Part shown: positions 40,396 through 49,113 of the stretch, in pieces
Numbering within the stretch: position 1 is the first letter of the stretch
Layout: each line of letters starts with the position of its first letter
Made by a program: the position numbers and the translations under genes
Notes under the pieces: model-generated
Database searches by the model: none
Seen by the model: the letters and a program-made list of their open reading frames with translations, nothing else
Told to the model about the DNA's origin: nothing
Assembly: GCF_000261365.1 (NCBI RefSeq)
Contig: NZ_AJVC01000003.1
Coordinates: 1,550,001-1,614,000 of the forward strand
Direction: 5' to 3'
Source of the DNA: Herbaspirillum sp. GW103
GTDB taxonomy: Bacteria; Pseudomonadota; Gammaproteobacteria; Burkholderiales; Burkholderiaceae_D
DNA length: 64,000 bases

Positions 40396-40413
40396 CTGTC
40401 AGGATTTTGTCAG
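40396..40413 (+). promoter_or_regulatory. Candidate Pho box upstream of phoX
   Basis: CTGTCAG-GATT-TTGTCAG resembles the PhoB half-site pair CTGTCAT-N4-CTGTCAT (6/7 and 5/7 matches) with the right spacing. It reads toward prfB rather than phoX, against the usual orientation, so the call is tentative. Confidence 0.35.
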
Positions 40414-40522
40414 TCAAACAAGCGCGCCGATGGTAGCGAGGGAAAATGACAGGCGCGTGACGGGGGTGAAACTGCCCTCCTCCTCTTGTATAATTCGAGG
40501 TTTGATCGCAAAAGAAACCATC

Positions 40523-41627
40523 ATGGAAGCAGAACGCCTCAATTCCCTCCAATCCTTGCTCGACGACCTGGCCACCCGTGCCACCGAGCTTCGGAGGTAT
40601 CTTTGACTTCGATGTGAAGTCGGAGAAACTCGAACAAGTCAACGCCGAACTGGAAGACCCCAACGTCTGGAATGACCAGAAGCGGGCCCAGGACCTCGGC
40701 AAGGAAAAGAAATCGCTGGAAGCGATCGTTCACACCCTCGTCAAGATCGACAGCGAACTCACCGATGCGCGTGACCTGTTCGAGATGGCGCGCGAGGAAA
40801 AGGACGAGGACACCATCATCGCCATCGAGGCCGATGCCGAGAACCTGAAGAAGCTGGTGGAAGAAATGGAATTCCGCCGCATGTTCAGCGGCCCCATGGA
40901 CGCCAACAACTGCTTCATCGACATCCAGGCCGGTGCCGGCGGTACCGAAGCCCAGGACTGGGCTTCCATGCTGCTGCGCCAGTACCTGCGCTATTGCGAA
41001 CGCAAGGGCTTCAAGGCCGAGATCCTGGAACAGTCCGACGGTGAAGTGGCCGGCATCAAGACCGCCACCATCAAGGTCGAAGGCGAATACGCCTATGGCT
41101 TCCTGCGTACCGAAACCGGCGTGCACCGTCTGGTGCGCAAGTCGCCCTTTGACTCGTCCAATGGCCGCCATACCTCCTTCTCCAGTCTCTTCGTCTACCC
41201 CGAAGTGGATGAATCCTTCGAGATCGAGATCAACCCGGCCGACGTGCGTGTCGATACCTACCGCGCTTCCGGTGCCGGTGGTCAGCACATCAACAAGACC
41301 GACTCCGCCGTGCGCCTGACGCACGCGCCGTCGGGCATCGTCGTGCAATGCCAGAACGACCGCAGCCAGCACCGCAACCGGGCCGAAGCCTGGGACATGC
41401 TGCGCGCCAAGCTGTTCGAACTGGAACTGCGCAAGCGCATGAGCGAGCAGCAGAAGCTGGAAGACTCCAAGACCGACGTCGGCTGGGGCCACCAGATCCG
41501 CTCCTACGTGCTGGACCAGTCCCGCATCAAGGACTTGCGCACCAACTTCGAAACCGGCAATACCAAGGCCGTCCTCGATGGCGACCTCGACGACTTCATC
41601 GCGGCCTCGCTGAAACAGGGCGTCTGA
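40523..41627 (+). CDS. prfB: Peptide chain release factor 2 (programmed +1 frameshift)
   Basis: A 367-residue RF2 that releases peptides at UGA and UAA. The message is in two frames: 40523-40603, then 40605-41627 after a +1 shift at CTT-TGA-C. The catalytic GGQ is in [20 protein letters not shown] and the stop-codon-reading tripeptide SPF is in [16 protein letters not shown]. Length agrees with E. coli RF2 (365). Expression is self-limited: low RF2 lets ribosomes pause at the in-frame UGA and slip. Upstream of lysS as in E. coli, 76 bases apart. Confidence 0.97.
40592..40607 (+). promoter_or_regulatory. RF2 programmed +1 frameshift site
   Basis: CGGAGGTATCTTTGAC: an internal Shine-Dalgarno-like CGGAGG, three-base spacer TAT, slippery CTT, then UGA followed by C (the weakest stop context). 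This is the canonical RF2 autoregulation site at codon 26-28. Confidence 0.97.
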
Positions 41628-41703
41628 TCCGCAGCGGACGCGCGGCCTTGCCGCGCGGCCGGCTCATGCTGATCCGACCGTTCAACCTTCAAGAATTCCA
41701 ACC

Positions 41704-43245
41704 ATGACCACGCAAAACACCCCCGCCGCCCAGCCGGCAGCCGACGAGAACAGCATCATCGCCGAGCGCCGCGCCAAGCTGGCGGCGATCCGCGAACAGG
41801 GCATCGCCTTCCCCAACGATTTCCGTCCGGCCAACAACGCCGCCGACCTGCATGCGAAATACGACGGCTTCGAGAACGAGGCCCTGGAAGCCGAGCCGGT
41901 CACCGTCACCGTCGCCGGCCGCATGATGTTGAAGCGGGTCATGGGCAAGGCCGCCTTCGCCACCCTGCAGGATGCCTCGGGCCTGCGCGCCGATGGCCGC
42001 ATCCAGCTCTACGTGACCCGCGACGTCACCGGCGAAGAAGCCATGGCCGCCTTCAAGCACTATGACCTGGGCGACATCCTGGGTGCCGAGGGTACGCTCT
42101 TCAAGACCAAGACCGGCGAACTGTCCATCAAGGTCACCAGGCTCAAGCTCATCACCAAGTCGCTGCGCCCGCTGCCGGACAAGTTCCACGGCCTGGCCGA
42201 CCAGGAAATGAAGTATCGCCAGCGCTACGTCGACCTGATCATGAGCGAAGAGACCCGCCGCACCTTCAAGGCGCGTACCGCCGCGATGTCGTCGATCCGC
42301 CGCTTCATGGAAACCAACGGCTTCATGGAAGTGGAAACCCCGATGCTGCACCCGATCCCGGGCGGCGCGGCGGCCAAGCCCTTCATCACCCATCACAATG
42401 CGCTGGACATGCAGATGTTCATGCGCATCGCCCCAGAGCTGTACCTGAAGCGCCTGGTGGTGGGCGGCTTCGAGCGTGTCTTCGAGATCAACCGCAACTT
42501 CCGCAACGAAGGTGTCTCGCCACGTCATAATCCCGAATTCACGATGATGGAGTTCTACGCCGCCTACGTGGATTACCAGTGGCTGATGGGCTTCACCGAA
42601 CAGGTGATCCGCCAGGCCGCCATCGACGCCCACGGCACTGCCGTGCTGACCTACCAGGGCCGCGAGCTGGACCTGTCCAAGCCCTTCGACCGCCTGACCA
42701 TCACCGGCGCGATCCTGAAGTACGCCCCGAACTACACCGAGACGCAACTGGCCGACATCGACTTCCTGCGTACCGAACTGAAGAAGTTCGGTGTCAAGAC
42801 CGACCAGGCCCCGCTGGCCGGCGCCGGCATCGGTGCGCTGCAACTGGCGCTGTTCGAAGAGACGGCCGAGTCGCAACTGTGGAACCCGACCTACATCATC
42901 GACTACCCGGTTGAAGTTTCGCCGCTGGCGCGCGCCTCCGACACGGTGGCCGGCATCACCGAGCGCTTCGAGCTCTTCATCACCGGTCGTGAGATCGCCA
43001 ATGGCTTCTCCGAGCTGAATGACGCCGAAGACCAGGCTGCCCGCTTCCAGGCCCAGGTCGCGGCCAAGGATGCCGGTGACGAAGAAGCCATGTATTACGA
43101 TGCGGACTACATCCGCGCCCTGGAATATGGCATGCCCCCGGCCGGTGGCTGCGGCATCGGCATCGATCGCCTGATGATGCTCATTACCGACTCGCCCAAC
43201 ATCCGCGACGTGATCCTGTTCCCGCACCTGCGTCGCGAAGACTGA
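41704..43245 (+). CDS. lysS: Lysyl-tRNA synthetase, class II
   Basis: A 513-residue enzyme that charges tRNA-Lys. An N-terminal OB-fold anticodon domain ([20 protein letters not shown]) is followed by the class II core: motif 1 around [19 protein letters not shown], motif 2 [20 protein letters not shown], and motif 3 [24 protein letters not shown] is typical of LysS. Full length compared with E. coli (505). It forms the conserved prfB-lysS pair. Confidence 0.98.
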   Translation: MTTQNTPAAQPAADENSIIAERRAKLAAIREQGIAFPNDFRPANNAADLHAKYDGFENEALEAEPVTVTVAGRMMLKRVMGKAAFATLQDASGLRADGRIQLYVTRDVTGEEAMAAFKHYDLGDILGAEGTLFKTKTGELSIKVTRLKLITKSLRPLPDKFHGLADQEMKYRQRYVDLIMSEETRRTFKARTAAMSSIRRFMETNGFMEVETPMLHPIPGGAAAKPFITHHNALDMQMFMRIAPELYLKRLVVGGFERVFEINRNFRNEGVSPRHNPEFTMMEFYAAYVDYQWLMGFTEQVIRQAAIDAHGTAVLTYQGRELDLSKPFDRLTITGAILKYAPNYTETQLADIDFLRTELKKFGVKTDQAPLAGAGIGALQLALFEETAESQLWNPTYIIDYPVEVSPLARASDTVAGITERFELFITGREIANGFSELNDAEDQAARFQAQVAAKDAGDEEAMYYDADYIRALEYGMPPAGGCGIGIDRLMMLITDSPNIRDVILFPHLRRED

Positions 43246-43256
43246 TCCTTGCAGCA

Positions 43257-43286
43257 GGGAGATGGCGCATCCCGCCGCCGTCTCCC
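43257..43286 (+). terminator. Possible lysS terminator hairpin
   Basis: GGGAGATGGCG / CGCCGTCTCCC forms an 11-base stem (one T-G pair), 11 bases after the lysS stop. Only a weak pyrimidine run follows, so termination would be inefficient or factor-assisted. Confidence 0.45.
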
Positions 43287-43537
43287 CTCTGCCTGACCAG
43301 CCCGCCTGCGCATCCCGCTCCCCGGATGCGCAACCCAAGCCTCCCCGCATTGCCCCGCCTGTCCCCTCCCCCCTTGCAAGACCATCCTGGTTTGGCGCAA
43401 AGCCACACCCAGCATGACTGTTGCAGGATTACAAGTCCTTACAACTGACACAGAATCGGGATTTTTTTTGGCTCATGACCACTCCATAATCCAGTCATCC
43501 ACTCATCAACGACAACAGAACAACTAGAGAGGTCAAC

Positions 43538-44221
43538 ATGGAAACCAATGCCAATACCCCCCAGCACCCGAACGCCAGCAACAATGCCCTGACCCAGCCC
43601 GCCCAGCCGGCTTCCTCCGGTCGTATCCATCCGCTGGTGGCCGGCGCCTCGGTGGCCGTCATCCTGGTCAGCCTGATCGGCGTGGCCGCCATGACGGGTC
43701 TGCTGCCCAGCTCCAAGAGTGCCAATTCGCCGCAACAGGTCGCCGCTCTGGAGCAGGCGGATCAAGCGGGCCAGGGCCAGCAAGGGCTGGTGCAACAGCG
43801 CGCACCGCAATCGACTTCCTACCAGCCACAGCCTGGCGCCTACCCGGCCCAGGCGGCAGCTCCGGTGGCCCAGCGCGCCCCGGCCGTCTGCAGCAGCTGC
43901 GGTGAAGTGGTGGGCGTACGTACCGTGCGCCATACCGCCCCCACCAGCGGCGTGGGCATCGCCGGGGGAGCCGTGGTCGGTGGCCTGCTGGGCAACCAGA
44001 TCGGCGGCGGCACCGGCCGTACCCTGGCCACCATCGCTGGCGCCGTCGGCGGCGGCTATGCCGGTAACGAGGTAGAAAAGAACGTGCGCGCCACCACCAG
44101 CTACGTCGTCGACGTACGCATGGAAAACGGCAAGACCCGCAGCTTCCCGCAAACCAGCGAAAACTGGCGCGTCGGCGACCAGGTGCGCGTAGTCAATGGC
44201 CGCCTGGAAGGCCGAGGCTGA
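43538..44221 (+). CDS. Glycine-zipper 2TM-domain protein
   Basis: A 227-residue envelope protein. A TM helix near residues 31-55 (HPLVAGASVAVILVSLIGVA) is followed by a Gln/Ala/Pro-rich linker and a glycine-zipper pair (VGIAGGAVVGGLLGNQIGGG, LATIAGAVGGGYAGNEVE), as in SlyB/PcP outer-membrane lipoproteins and Rick_17kDa antigens. A C-terminal beta domain (TTSYVVDVRMENGKTRSFPQ) completes it. Two Cys (VCSSCG) precede the zipper. It has a membrane anchor, not a lipobox. Function unknown; such proteins affect envelope integrity. Its own terminator follows. Confidence 0.85.
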   Translation: METNANTPQHPNASNNALTQPAQPASSGRIHPLVAGASVAVILVSLIGVAAMTGLLPSSKSANSPQQVAALEQADQAGQGQQGLVQQRAPQSTSYQPQPGAYPAQAAAPVAQRAPAVCSSCGEVVGVRTVRHTAPTSGVGIAGGAVVGGLLGNQIGGGTGRTLATIAGAVGGGYAGNEVEKNVRATTSYVVDVRMENGKTRSFPQTSENWRVGDQVRVVNGRLEGRG

Positions 44222-44260
44222 TGCCCGACGGCATTTATCCTGCCCCGCTACACCGGCCGC

Positions 44261-44296
44261 AAGCCCTTCGAGTCGCCTCGAAGGGCTTTTTCGTTT
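44261..44296 (+). terminator. Rho-independent terminator
   Basis: AAGCCCTTCGAG-TCGC-CTCGAAGGGCTT is a perfect 12-base stem with a tetraloop, followed by TTTTCGTTTT. It lies 40 bases after the glycine-zipper gene. Confidence 0.92.
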
Positions 44297-44643
44297 TCCC
44301 TGCACCCGATGGGGCCCGCATCTCGCCCTTTAGTGCAATATATGAAGGTTTGTGCACCGATTGCGGCTTTACAACGTTATGCTGACATCACATTGTCACA
44401 TTCCTGCCGGATGGCATGTCAGGCCACCCTCGTGCGGCCATCGTGGGGATGCAGGTGATAAACGCTGGCAACATTTTGTCGAGGCAGTTAGACTTCCGCA
44501 AAAAGTCATCCGCCTGGACGCCAGCGGAGTTAGTAGCCGGGAAATAGAACGCGCTCAAGCGTCGACCCGCTTACTCGTACTGAACGGGGGGCGAACGATT
44601 CGCCAGGCCGCGCCGACGGGGCGCGAAAAGCGTTTGAAGATTT
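44297..44643. other. Intergenic region upstream of the serine hydrolase gene
   Basis: About 350 bases. Near 44390 there is TGACATCACATTGTCA, an inverted repeat with five-base arms that could bind a regulator, in AT-richer surroundings suited to a promoter. The remainder (44440-44640) is long for a leader, shows no good reading frame and no RNA family that I recognise. Confidence 0.35.
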
Positions 44644-45579
44644 ATGGACTCACAGTCATCCACAGAAACCATCCGTCCGGCCAGCCCATTGCCGGACAAC
44701 GACGCTGCCCAGCGGCATACTGAAGAAAGACCAGGCGGCCCCCACAAGGACCACGCCGTCATCCTGCTGCACGGCCTGTGCGGTTCGCAGCTGGAAATGG
44801 GCTCCATCCCCAAGCAGTTGAAGAAGGCCGGCTGCACCGTCATTGCCCTGAACATCGACAATTATTCCGCGGCCCTGACCAATCCCCGCGTCTCCCCCGA
44901 CTGGGAAGACTGGTGCGCCGTGGTCGAGAGCCGGGTGGCGCGCCTGAAGGAAGAATTCCGCACCGTCTCGCTGTGCGGCCTGTCCATGGGCGCCACGCTG
45001 GCCCTGGCGGTGGCGGCGCGCAGCAAGGAGCTGCTGTCGGTGGTGCTGCTCTCGCCGGTGCTCCAGTATGACGGCTGGTCGGTGCCCTGGTATTGGAAGC
45101 TGCTCACCGTGGTCTATGACATGGGCGTGCGCGACTGGTCCTACAAGGAAAGCGAACCCTACGGCATCAAGAACTTCGAAATGCGTCGTCGCGTGGCCGC
45201 CGCGCTGGAGAAGGATGGCGTCGCCGCCGTGGGCGCTGCCTCCATCCCGGCACGCCACCTGCGCGCGGCCCTGCGCATGATCGCCTTCGTGCGCAAGTCG
45301 CTGCCGCTGGTGCGTACCGATACCCTGATCATTCATTCCATCGACGATGAAACCGCCTCGCCGCGCAATGCCGAAGTGATCCTGCAGCACATCAATGCCG
45401 AGATACGCAAGGTCGTCTGGCTGGGTGACTGTTATCACATCATCACCGTGGACAATGAACGCGAGATCGTCACCAATGAAACCGTGATGTTCATCAAGCG
45501 CAGCATCGAGATCCACGGCAACGAGATGAACCGCAAGTATCTCGCCCACTCCTCGCCGCTCAAAGACAGACGGCACTGA
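44644..45579 (+). CDS. Alpha/beta hydrolase, carboxylesterase Est30-like
   Basis: A 311-residue serine hydrolase. Oxyanion motif HAVILLHGLCGS, nucleophile elbow LCGLSMGA (Ser about residue 117), Asp in IIHSIDDETAS, and His in GDCYHIITVDNE make a full triad. The layout with a short cap, and the late HIITVD...TNETVMFIK segment, match the monoacylglycerol lipase/Est30 group. The first 35 residues are polar and probably disordered. Substrate unknown. No operon partner; a DUF4118 membrane protein follows 118 bases later on the same strand. Confidence 0.85.
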   Translation: MDSQSSTETIRPASPLPDNDAAQRHTEERPGGPHKDHAVILLHGLCGSQLEMGSIPKQLKKAGCTVIALNIDNYSAALTNPRVSPDWEDWCAVVESRVARLKEEFRTVSLCGLSMGATLALAVAARSKELLSVVLLSPVLQYDGWSVPWYWKLLTVVYDMGVRDWSYKESEPYGIKNFEMRRRVAAALEKDGVAAVGAASIPARHLRAALRMIAFVRKSLPLVRTDTLIIHSIDDETASPRNAEVILQHINAEIRKVVWLGDCYHIITVDNEREIVTNETVMFIKRSIEIHGNEMNRKYLAHSSPLKDRRH

Positions 45580-45697
45580 GTGGATATGCAGAAAAACCGC
45601 TGATCCACGCTGCCTGCCGCCGATCCGCCATTTGACAGACCCGCATTCTTACATTCTTAACATGAGCCCATTGCAGCATCGAGCAATGTGAACCAAG

Positions 45698-46228
45698 ATG
45701 GATACCACACGCCCCCACTCCAAGACCATCATGAGCCTGATCCGACTCAAGAATGCCAAGAGCTGGCGCCCGCAGGGGTTCCGGCCAGTGTACGTCTGTA
45801 CCGTCGGCTTCGTGGCGGCATTCGGACTGCGCTATGCGCTGGCACCGTTTGTGGATGAGGCGCTGTCGATGCTGTTTTTCTCCGTCAACTGCATCGTGAT
45901 GAGCTATCTGTTCGGCTATCTCTATTCCCTGGGCCTGCTGGCCGTGAGCATTCCCACGGCGATGTTCTTCTTCCGCAAGCCCTTCTATACGATGGATGGA
46001 TTGAACGACAAGGATATCTTCCTGATCCTGGTCTACATCGTCATCGTCGCCACCGCCTCGATCATCATTGAATGGCTGCAGCGCGAGCGCTATGCCGCCG
46101 TGCTCCAGCAGCGCGTATCCGAAACCCGTTACCGCCTGCTCATCGAATCGGACCAGGCGCGCCGTGCCGAATACGCCAGACAGTTCGAAACCAGCCCCGG
46201 CGAAGGCAGCCGAGCTGAAATGAGCTGA
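45698..46228 (+). CDS. Stand-alone DUF4118-like membrane protein
   Basis: A 176-residue protein with four hydrophobic helices (about residues 30-135) in the pattern of the DUF4118 domain that forms the membrane part of KdpD-type sensor kinases: RYALAPFVDEALSMLFFSVN, LFGYLYSLGLLAVSIPTAMF. A cytoplasmic helix (IEWLQRERYAAVLQQRVSET) follows, as in kinases just before the catalytic part, but no kinase domain is present. It could be a truncated kinase or a sensor working through a partner. A receiver protein lies 126 bases downstream. An internal ATG at 45731 is an alternative start. Confidence 0.75.
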   Translation: MDTTRPHSKTIMSLIRLKNAKSWRPQGFRPVYVCTVGFVAAFGLRYALAPFVDEALSMLFFSVNCIVMSYLFGYLYSLGLLAVSIPTAMFFFRKPFYTMDGLNDKDIFLILVYIVIVATASIIIEWLQRERYAAVLQQRVSETRYRLLIESDQARRAEYARQFETSPGEGSRAEMS

Positions 46229-46354
46229 ACTGCCCTGGCCGGGCATTGACGGTCCCCGTCTCCACCGCAGAGCATCAGGAAGCATCAGGAAGCCCCTGAT
46301 AGTCCCCGTCGCCCGACTCTCCTAAGATGGTGCCATCCCAGCAAGGAGGCTGCC

Positions 46355-46789
46355 ATGTCCCTGACTCATCACCTGCCCCGCGTACTCGTCGTCGATGCCG
46401 ACCTGGACGCCATCGAAACCGCCCGCTTTGCCATCTGGCGCAGCCAGTTGCCCTGCCAGTTCGCATGGTTCGATGATGCCGAGCTGGCCAATGCGTCCCT
46501 GCTGACCAAGGCCCTGTGCCGCAGCAAGGATCTCCCGGCCTTGATCCTGCTCGATCCACGCAGCTTTTCCGGCACCGAAGGCTATGAATTGCTGCGTACC
46601 CTGTGCATCTACCAGCAACTGGCGCAGATTCCGTTGGTGCTCTTCACGGCCGCACCGATGTCCGCCGATTTCGCACAGGAGCAGGACAGCCGCATCTGGT
46701 ATGCCGCCAAGCCCGCGCGCGCCGCCGATTACATGGACCTCGTCATGCGCTGCGTCAAGCAGCGCCTGCGTCAGCCTGCCACGCTCTGA
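46355..46789 (+). CDS. Stand-alone receiver-domain protein
   Basis: A 144-residue CheY-like single-domain regulator. It has RVLVVDADLD, the phospho-accepting Asp67 in LILLDPRSFSG, Thr98 in LVLFTAAP and Lys119 in YAAKPARA, so it should be phosphorylatable. It is a paralogue of the protein at 14291-14728, which has Glu at the Asp position; both share the ARF.(I/L)WRS(Q/K)L helix and W(F)..(D/E)DAE segment. No output domain. It follows the DUF4118 membrane protein and overlaps the convergent MocR gene by 35 bases. Confidence 0.87.
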   Translation: MSLTHHLPRVLVVDADLDAIETARFAIWRSQLPCQFAWFDDAELANASLLTKALCRSKDLPALILLDPRSFSGTEGYELLRTLCIYQQLAQIPLVLFTAAPMSADFAQEQDSRIWYAAKPARAADYMDLVMRCVKQRLRQPATL

Positions 46790-48275
46790 TCTGATGGCGC
46801 AGAGTGCGCCTGACGATCCCGGCCAGGCGCCGGATCAGCGCATCGTATTGCTCTTCGGACGTATTGCCGTAACCGATCACCAGCCCGTTGTGGCGAGCCT
46901 GTGGCGGTCCTGCTGAAAACGAGGACAGCGCCCCCACGTTCATTCCTGCGGCGCGCGCCGCCGCGCTGACTGCGGTATCGGCACAACCCGGTGGCAACCG
47001 CAGCGTCAGGTGCAGGCCGCTGGCGCCGCCCGAGATGTCCAGCCCCGGCAAATGGGTCTGCAAGGCGGCCCGCAAGGCCTGCTGGCGTTCACGATAGAGC
47101 CGTTTCATGCGGCCCAGGTGGCGCGCGAACTGGCCACCCGCCATGAACTCCGCCAGCGCCAGTTGTTCCAGCCTGTGCCCGCCGCGCAACATTTCGGCCA
47201 GCGCGCGCCAGGTGTCCTCCCCCACCGAGGCCGGCAAGATCAGAAAACCGATCCGCAAGCCCGGAAACAGCGTCTTGCTGAAGGTTCCCACGTACAGCAC
47301 CGGCGCCTCCGGCACCAGCCCCTGCATGGCAGGGATGGGGTGGCCGTGATGGCAGAAGTCGCTGTCGTAGTCGTCCTCGATGATCCAGCAGCCATGCTCA
47401 CGCGCCCGCGCGATGAGCGCCAGACGTCGCGCCAGCGACAATACCGCGCCGGTCGGATATTGGTGCGAAGGCGTCACATGGATCAGCCGGGGCGGCCAAC
47501 GCCAGTCCCGATCGGCAATCAGGATGCCCTCGTCGTCGACCGGCATGGAACGAATCTTCATATCGCCTGAATGGAAGGCTGCAAGCACCCCGCCATAGCC
47601 GGGATCTTCCACCCAAGCGCGCTCGCCGGGATTGGCGAATAGCCGCACGCACAGCGACAGGGCCCCTTGTGCGCCTTCGGTCACCACCACCTGCCCCGCT
47701 TCGCATCGCACCCCGCGCGCCACCCGCAGATATTGCGCAATGGCTTCGCGCAGGGCCGGTTCACCGAGCGCTTCGCCATAGGCCAGCGCCATCGGCCCTG
47801 CCCGCTTCAGGGCGCGCTCCTGCGCGCGCAGCCAGGCATTGAGCGCAAACCGGTTCAGGGCCGGCATGCCCGGTGTCAGCGGCAGGGCACGGTCACCGGC
47901 GTCACGCGTGGACTTGATCGCACTGACCCGGCGTGATGGCCGCTGACGGTCCTGGCGTGCTACCGACGGTTCGGCGCGGATACCGGCAGGCATCGCCAGC
48001 AGCGTCGCCACCCGGGTTCCTTGTCGATCCGCTTCGGCATAACCTTCGGCCGTCAGTTGCTCGTACACCGCCAGCACCGTATTGCGCGCCACCTGCAACT
48101 GCTCGCACAGGCTGCGGGTGGAGGGCAGGCGGCTGCCCGGCGGCAACTGGCCGCCAAGAATGGCGCGTTTGAAGCGCGCCAGCAATTGCTGCTGGCGCGA
48201 CATGGAACCGGCACTGAGGTCGAGCGGGGAAGACAACAGGGAAAGAGGCATGGCAAGGTGCTTTCGTGGCTCCAT
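46755..48275 (-). CDS. MocR-type transcription regulator (GntR HTH fused to aminotransferase fold)
   Basis: A 506-residue PLP-dependent regulator. The N-terminus is a GntR winged helix (LLARFKRAILGGQLPPGSRL, STRSLCEQLQVARNTVLAVY); the rest is a class I aminotransferase fold with the PLP-binding Lys in YVGTFSKTLFPGLRIGFL and the Asp/Tyr of IIEDDYDSDF. MocR proteins sense PLP or an amino compound and control genes of vitamin B6, GABA, taurine and related metabolism. It is divergent from an acetyltransferase gene, the likely target, with repeats between them. Start: 48275 has AGGA upstream; 48254 (MPLSLLSS) is an alternative. Confidence 0.9.
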   Translation of the reverse strand: MEPRKHLAMPLSLLSSPLDLSAGSMSRQQQLLARFKRAILGGQLPPGSRLPSTRSLCEQLQVARNTVLAVYEQLTAEGYAEADRQGTRVATLLAMPAGIRAEPSVARQDRQRPSRRVSAIKSTRDAGDRALPLTPGMPALNRFALNAWLRAQERALKRAGPMALAYGEALGEPALREAIAQYLRVARGVRCEAGQVVVTEGAQGALSLCVRLFANPGERAWVEDPGYGGVLAAFHSGDMKIRSMPVDDEGILIADRDWRWPPRLIHVTPSHQYPTGAVLSLARRLALIARAREHGCWIIEDDYDSDFCHHGHPIPAMQGLVPEAPVLYVGTFSKTLFPGLRIGFLILPASVGEDTWRALAEMLRGGHRLEQLALAEFMAGGQFARHLGRMKRLYRERQQALRAALQTHLPGLDISGGASGLHLTLRLPPGCADTAVSAAARAAGMNVGALSSFSAGPPQARHNGLVIGYGNTSEEQYDALIRRLAGIVRRTLRHQIRAWQADAGAA

Positions 48276-48354
48276 CAAATGAGTATCCTGTGGCACTTTT
48301 GATGATGCCACGAAAACGCTATCGTGCCAGGGTCTGTTCACACCCGCCACGAAA
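48262..48354. promoter_or_regulatory. Repeated operator-like elements between MocR gene and acetyltransferase
   Basis: GCCACGAAA occurs three times: reversed at 48262-48270 and forward at 48307-48315 and 48346-48354. In addition GTGGCA (48290-48295) and TGCCAC (48306-48311) make an inverted repeat. MocR regulators bind direct plus inverted repeats near divergent promoters, so these are good candidates for its sites. Confidence 0.6.
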
Positions 48355-48360
48355 GCAACC

Positions 48361-49113
48361 ATGACTGATCTCCCCCGCACCAATGAATACCAGCAAGCCA
48401 TCGGCCCCGCCCTGCCCGACTGGCAGCCGCGTCCACGCCCCGACGGCCAGACCCTGCAAGGCCGCAGCTGCCGGCTCGAGCCTCTGGATGCAGCCCGCCA
48501 CGCCGGACAACTGTACGCCGCCTTTGCCACCGCCCCGGACGGGCGCGACTGGACCTACATGATGAGCGGCCCCTTCGCTGATGCCGCCAGCTACCGTCAC
48601 CAGGCCGAACAGATGCAGGCCACGCAGGACCCGCTGCATCATGCCGTGATCGACCTGGCCAGCGGCGAAGCGATCGGCACCCTGGCACTCATGCGCATCG
48701 AACCGGTACATGGCGTCATCGAGGTCGGCCACATCTCGCTGTCAGCGCGTCTCAAACGCAGCCGCATGGCCACCGAAGCGCATTACCTGCTGATGCGCCA
48801 TGTCTTCGAAGACCTCGGCTATCGCCGCTACGAATGGAAATGCGACAGCCTCAATGCGCCCTCGCGCGCGGCGGCGCAGCGTCTGGGTTTCCGCTTCGAG
48901 GGCGTGTTCCGTCAGGCCATCGTTTATCGTGGCCGCAGCCGCGATACGGCGTGGTTCTCCATCATCGACAGCGAATGGCCAGCCCTGCGCCGGGCCTTCG
49001 AACAATGGCTGGATGATGAAAATTTCGATACCAGGGGACAGCAGCGCCAGTCGCTCTCCGCCCTGACGCGCGCTGCGCTCGCGCCCGTCAACGCGATGTC
49101 TTCAACTGCTTGA
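48361..49113 (+). CDS. GNAT-family N-acetyltransferase (RimJ/RimL type)
   Basis: A 250-residue acetyltransferase. The core has GRSCRLEPLDAARHAGQLYA at the start of the fold, DLASGEAIGTLALM (beta 4), EVGHISLSARLKRSRMATEA (beta 4-alpha 3, acetyl-CoA binding region) and EWKCDSLNAPSRAAAQRLGF (beta 6-alpha 4), typical of the RimJ/RimL branch. It is divergent from a MocR regulator and probably controlled by it; the substrate may be an amine or amino acid. The last 26 bases overlap the end of a convergent LysR gene. Confidence 0.87.
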   Translation: MTDLPRTNEYQQAIGPALPDWQPRPRPDGQTLQGRSCRLEPLDAARHAGQLYAAFATAPDGRDWTYMMSGPFADAASYRHQAEQMQATQDPLHHAVIDLASGEAIGTLALMRIEPVHGVIEVGHISLSARLKRSRMATEAHYLLMRHVFEDLGYRRYEWKCDSLNAPSRAAAQRLGFRFEGVFRQAIVYRGRSRDTAWFSIIDSEWPALRRAFEQWLDDENFDTRGQQRQSLSALTRAALAPVNAMSSTA

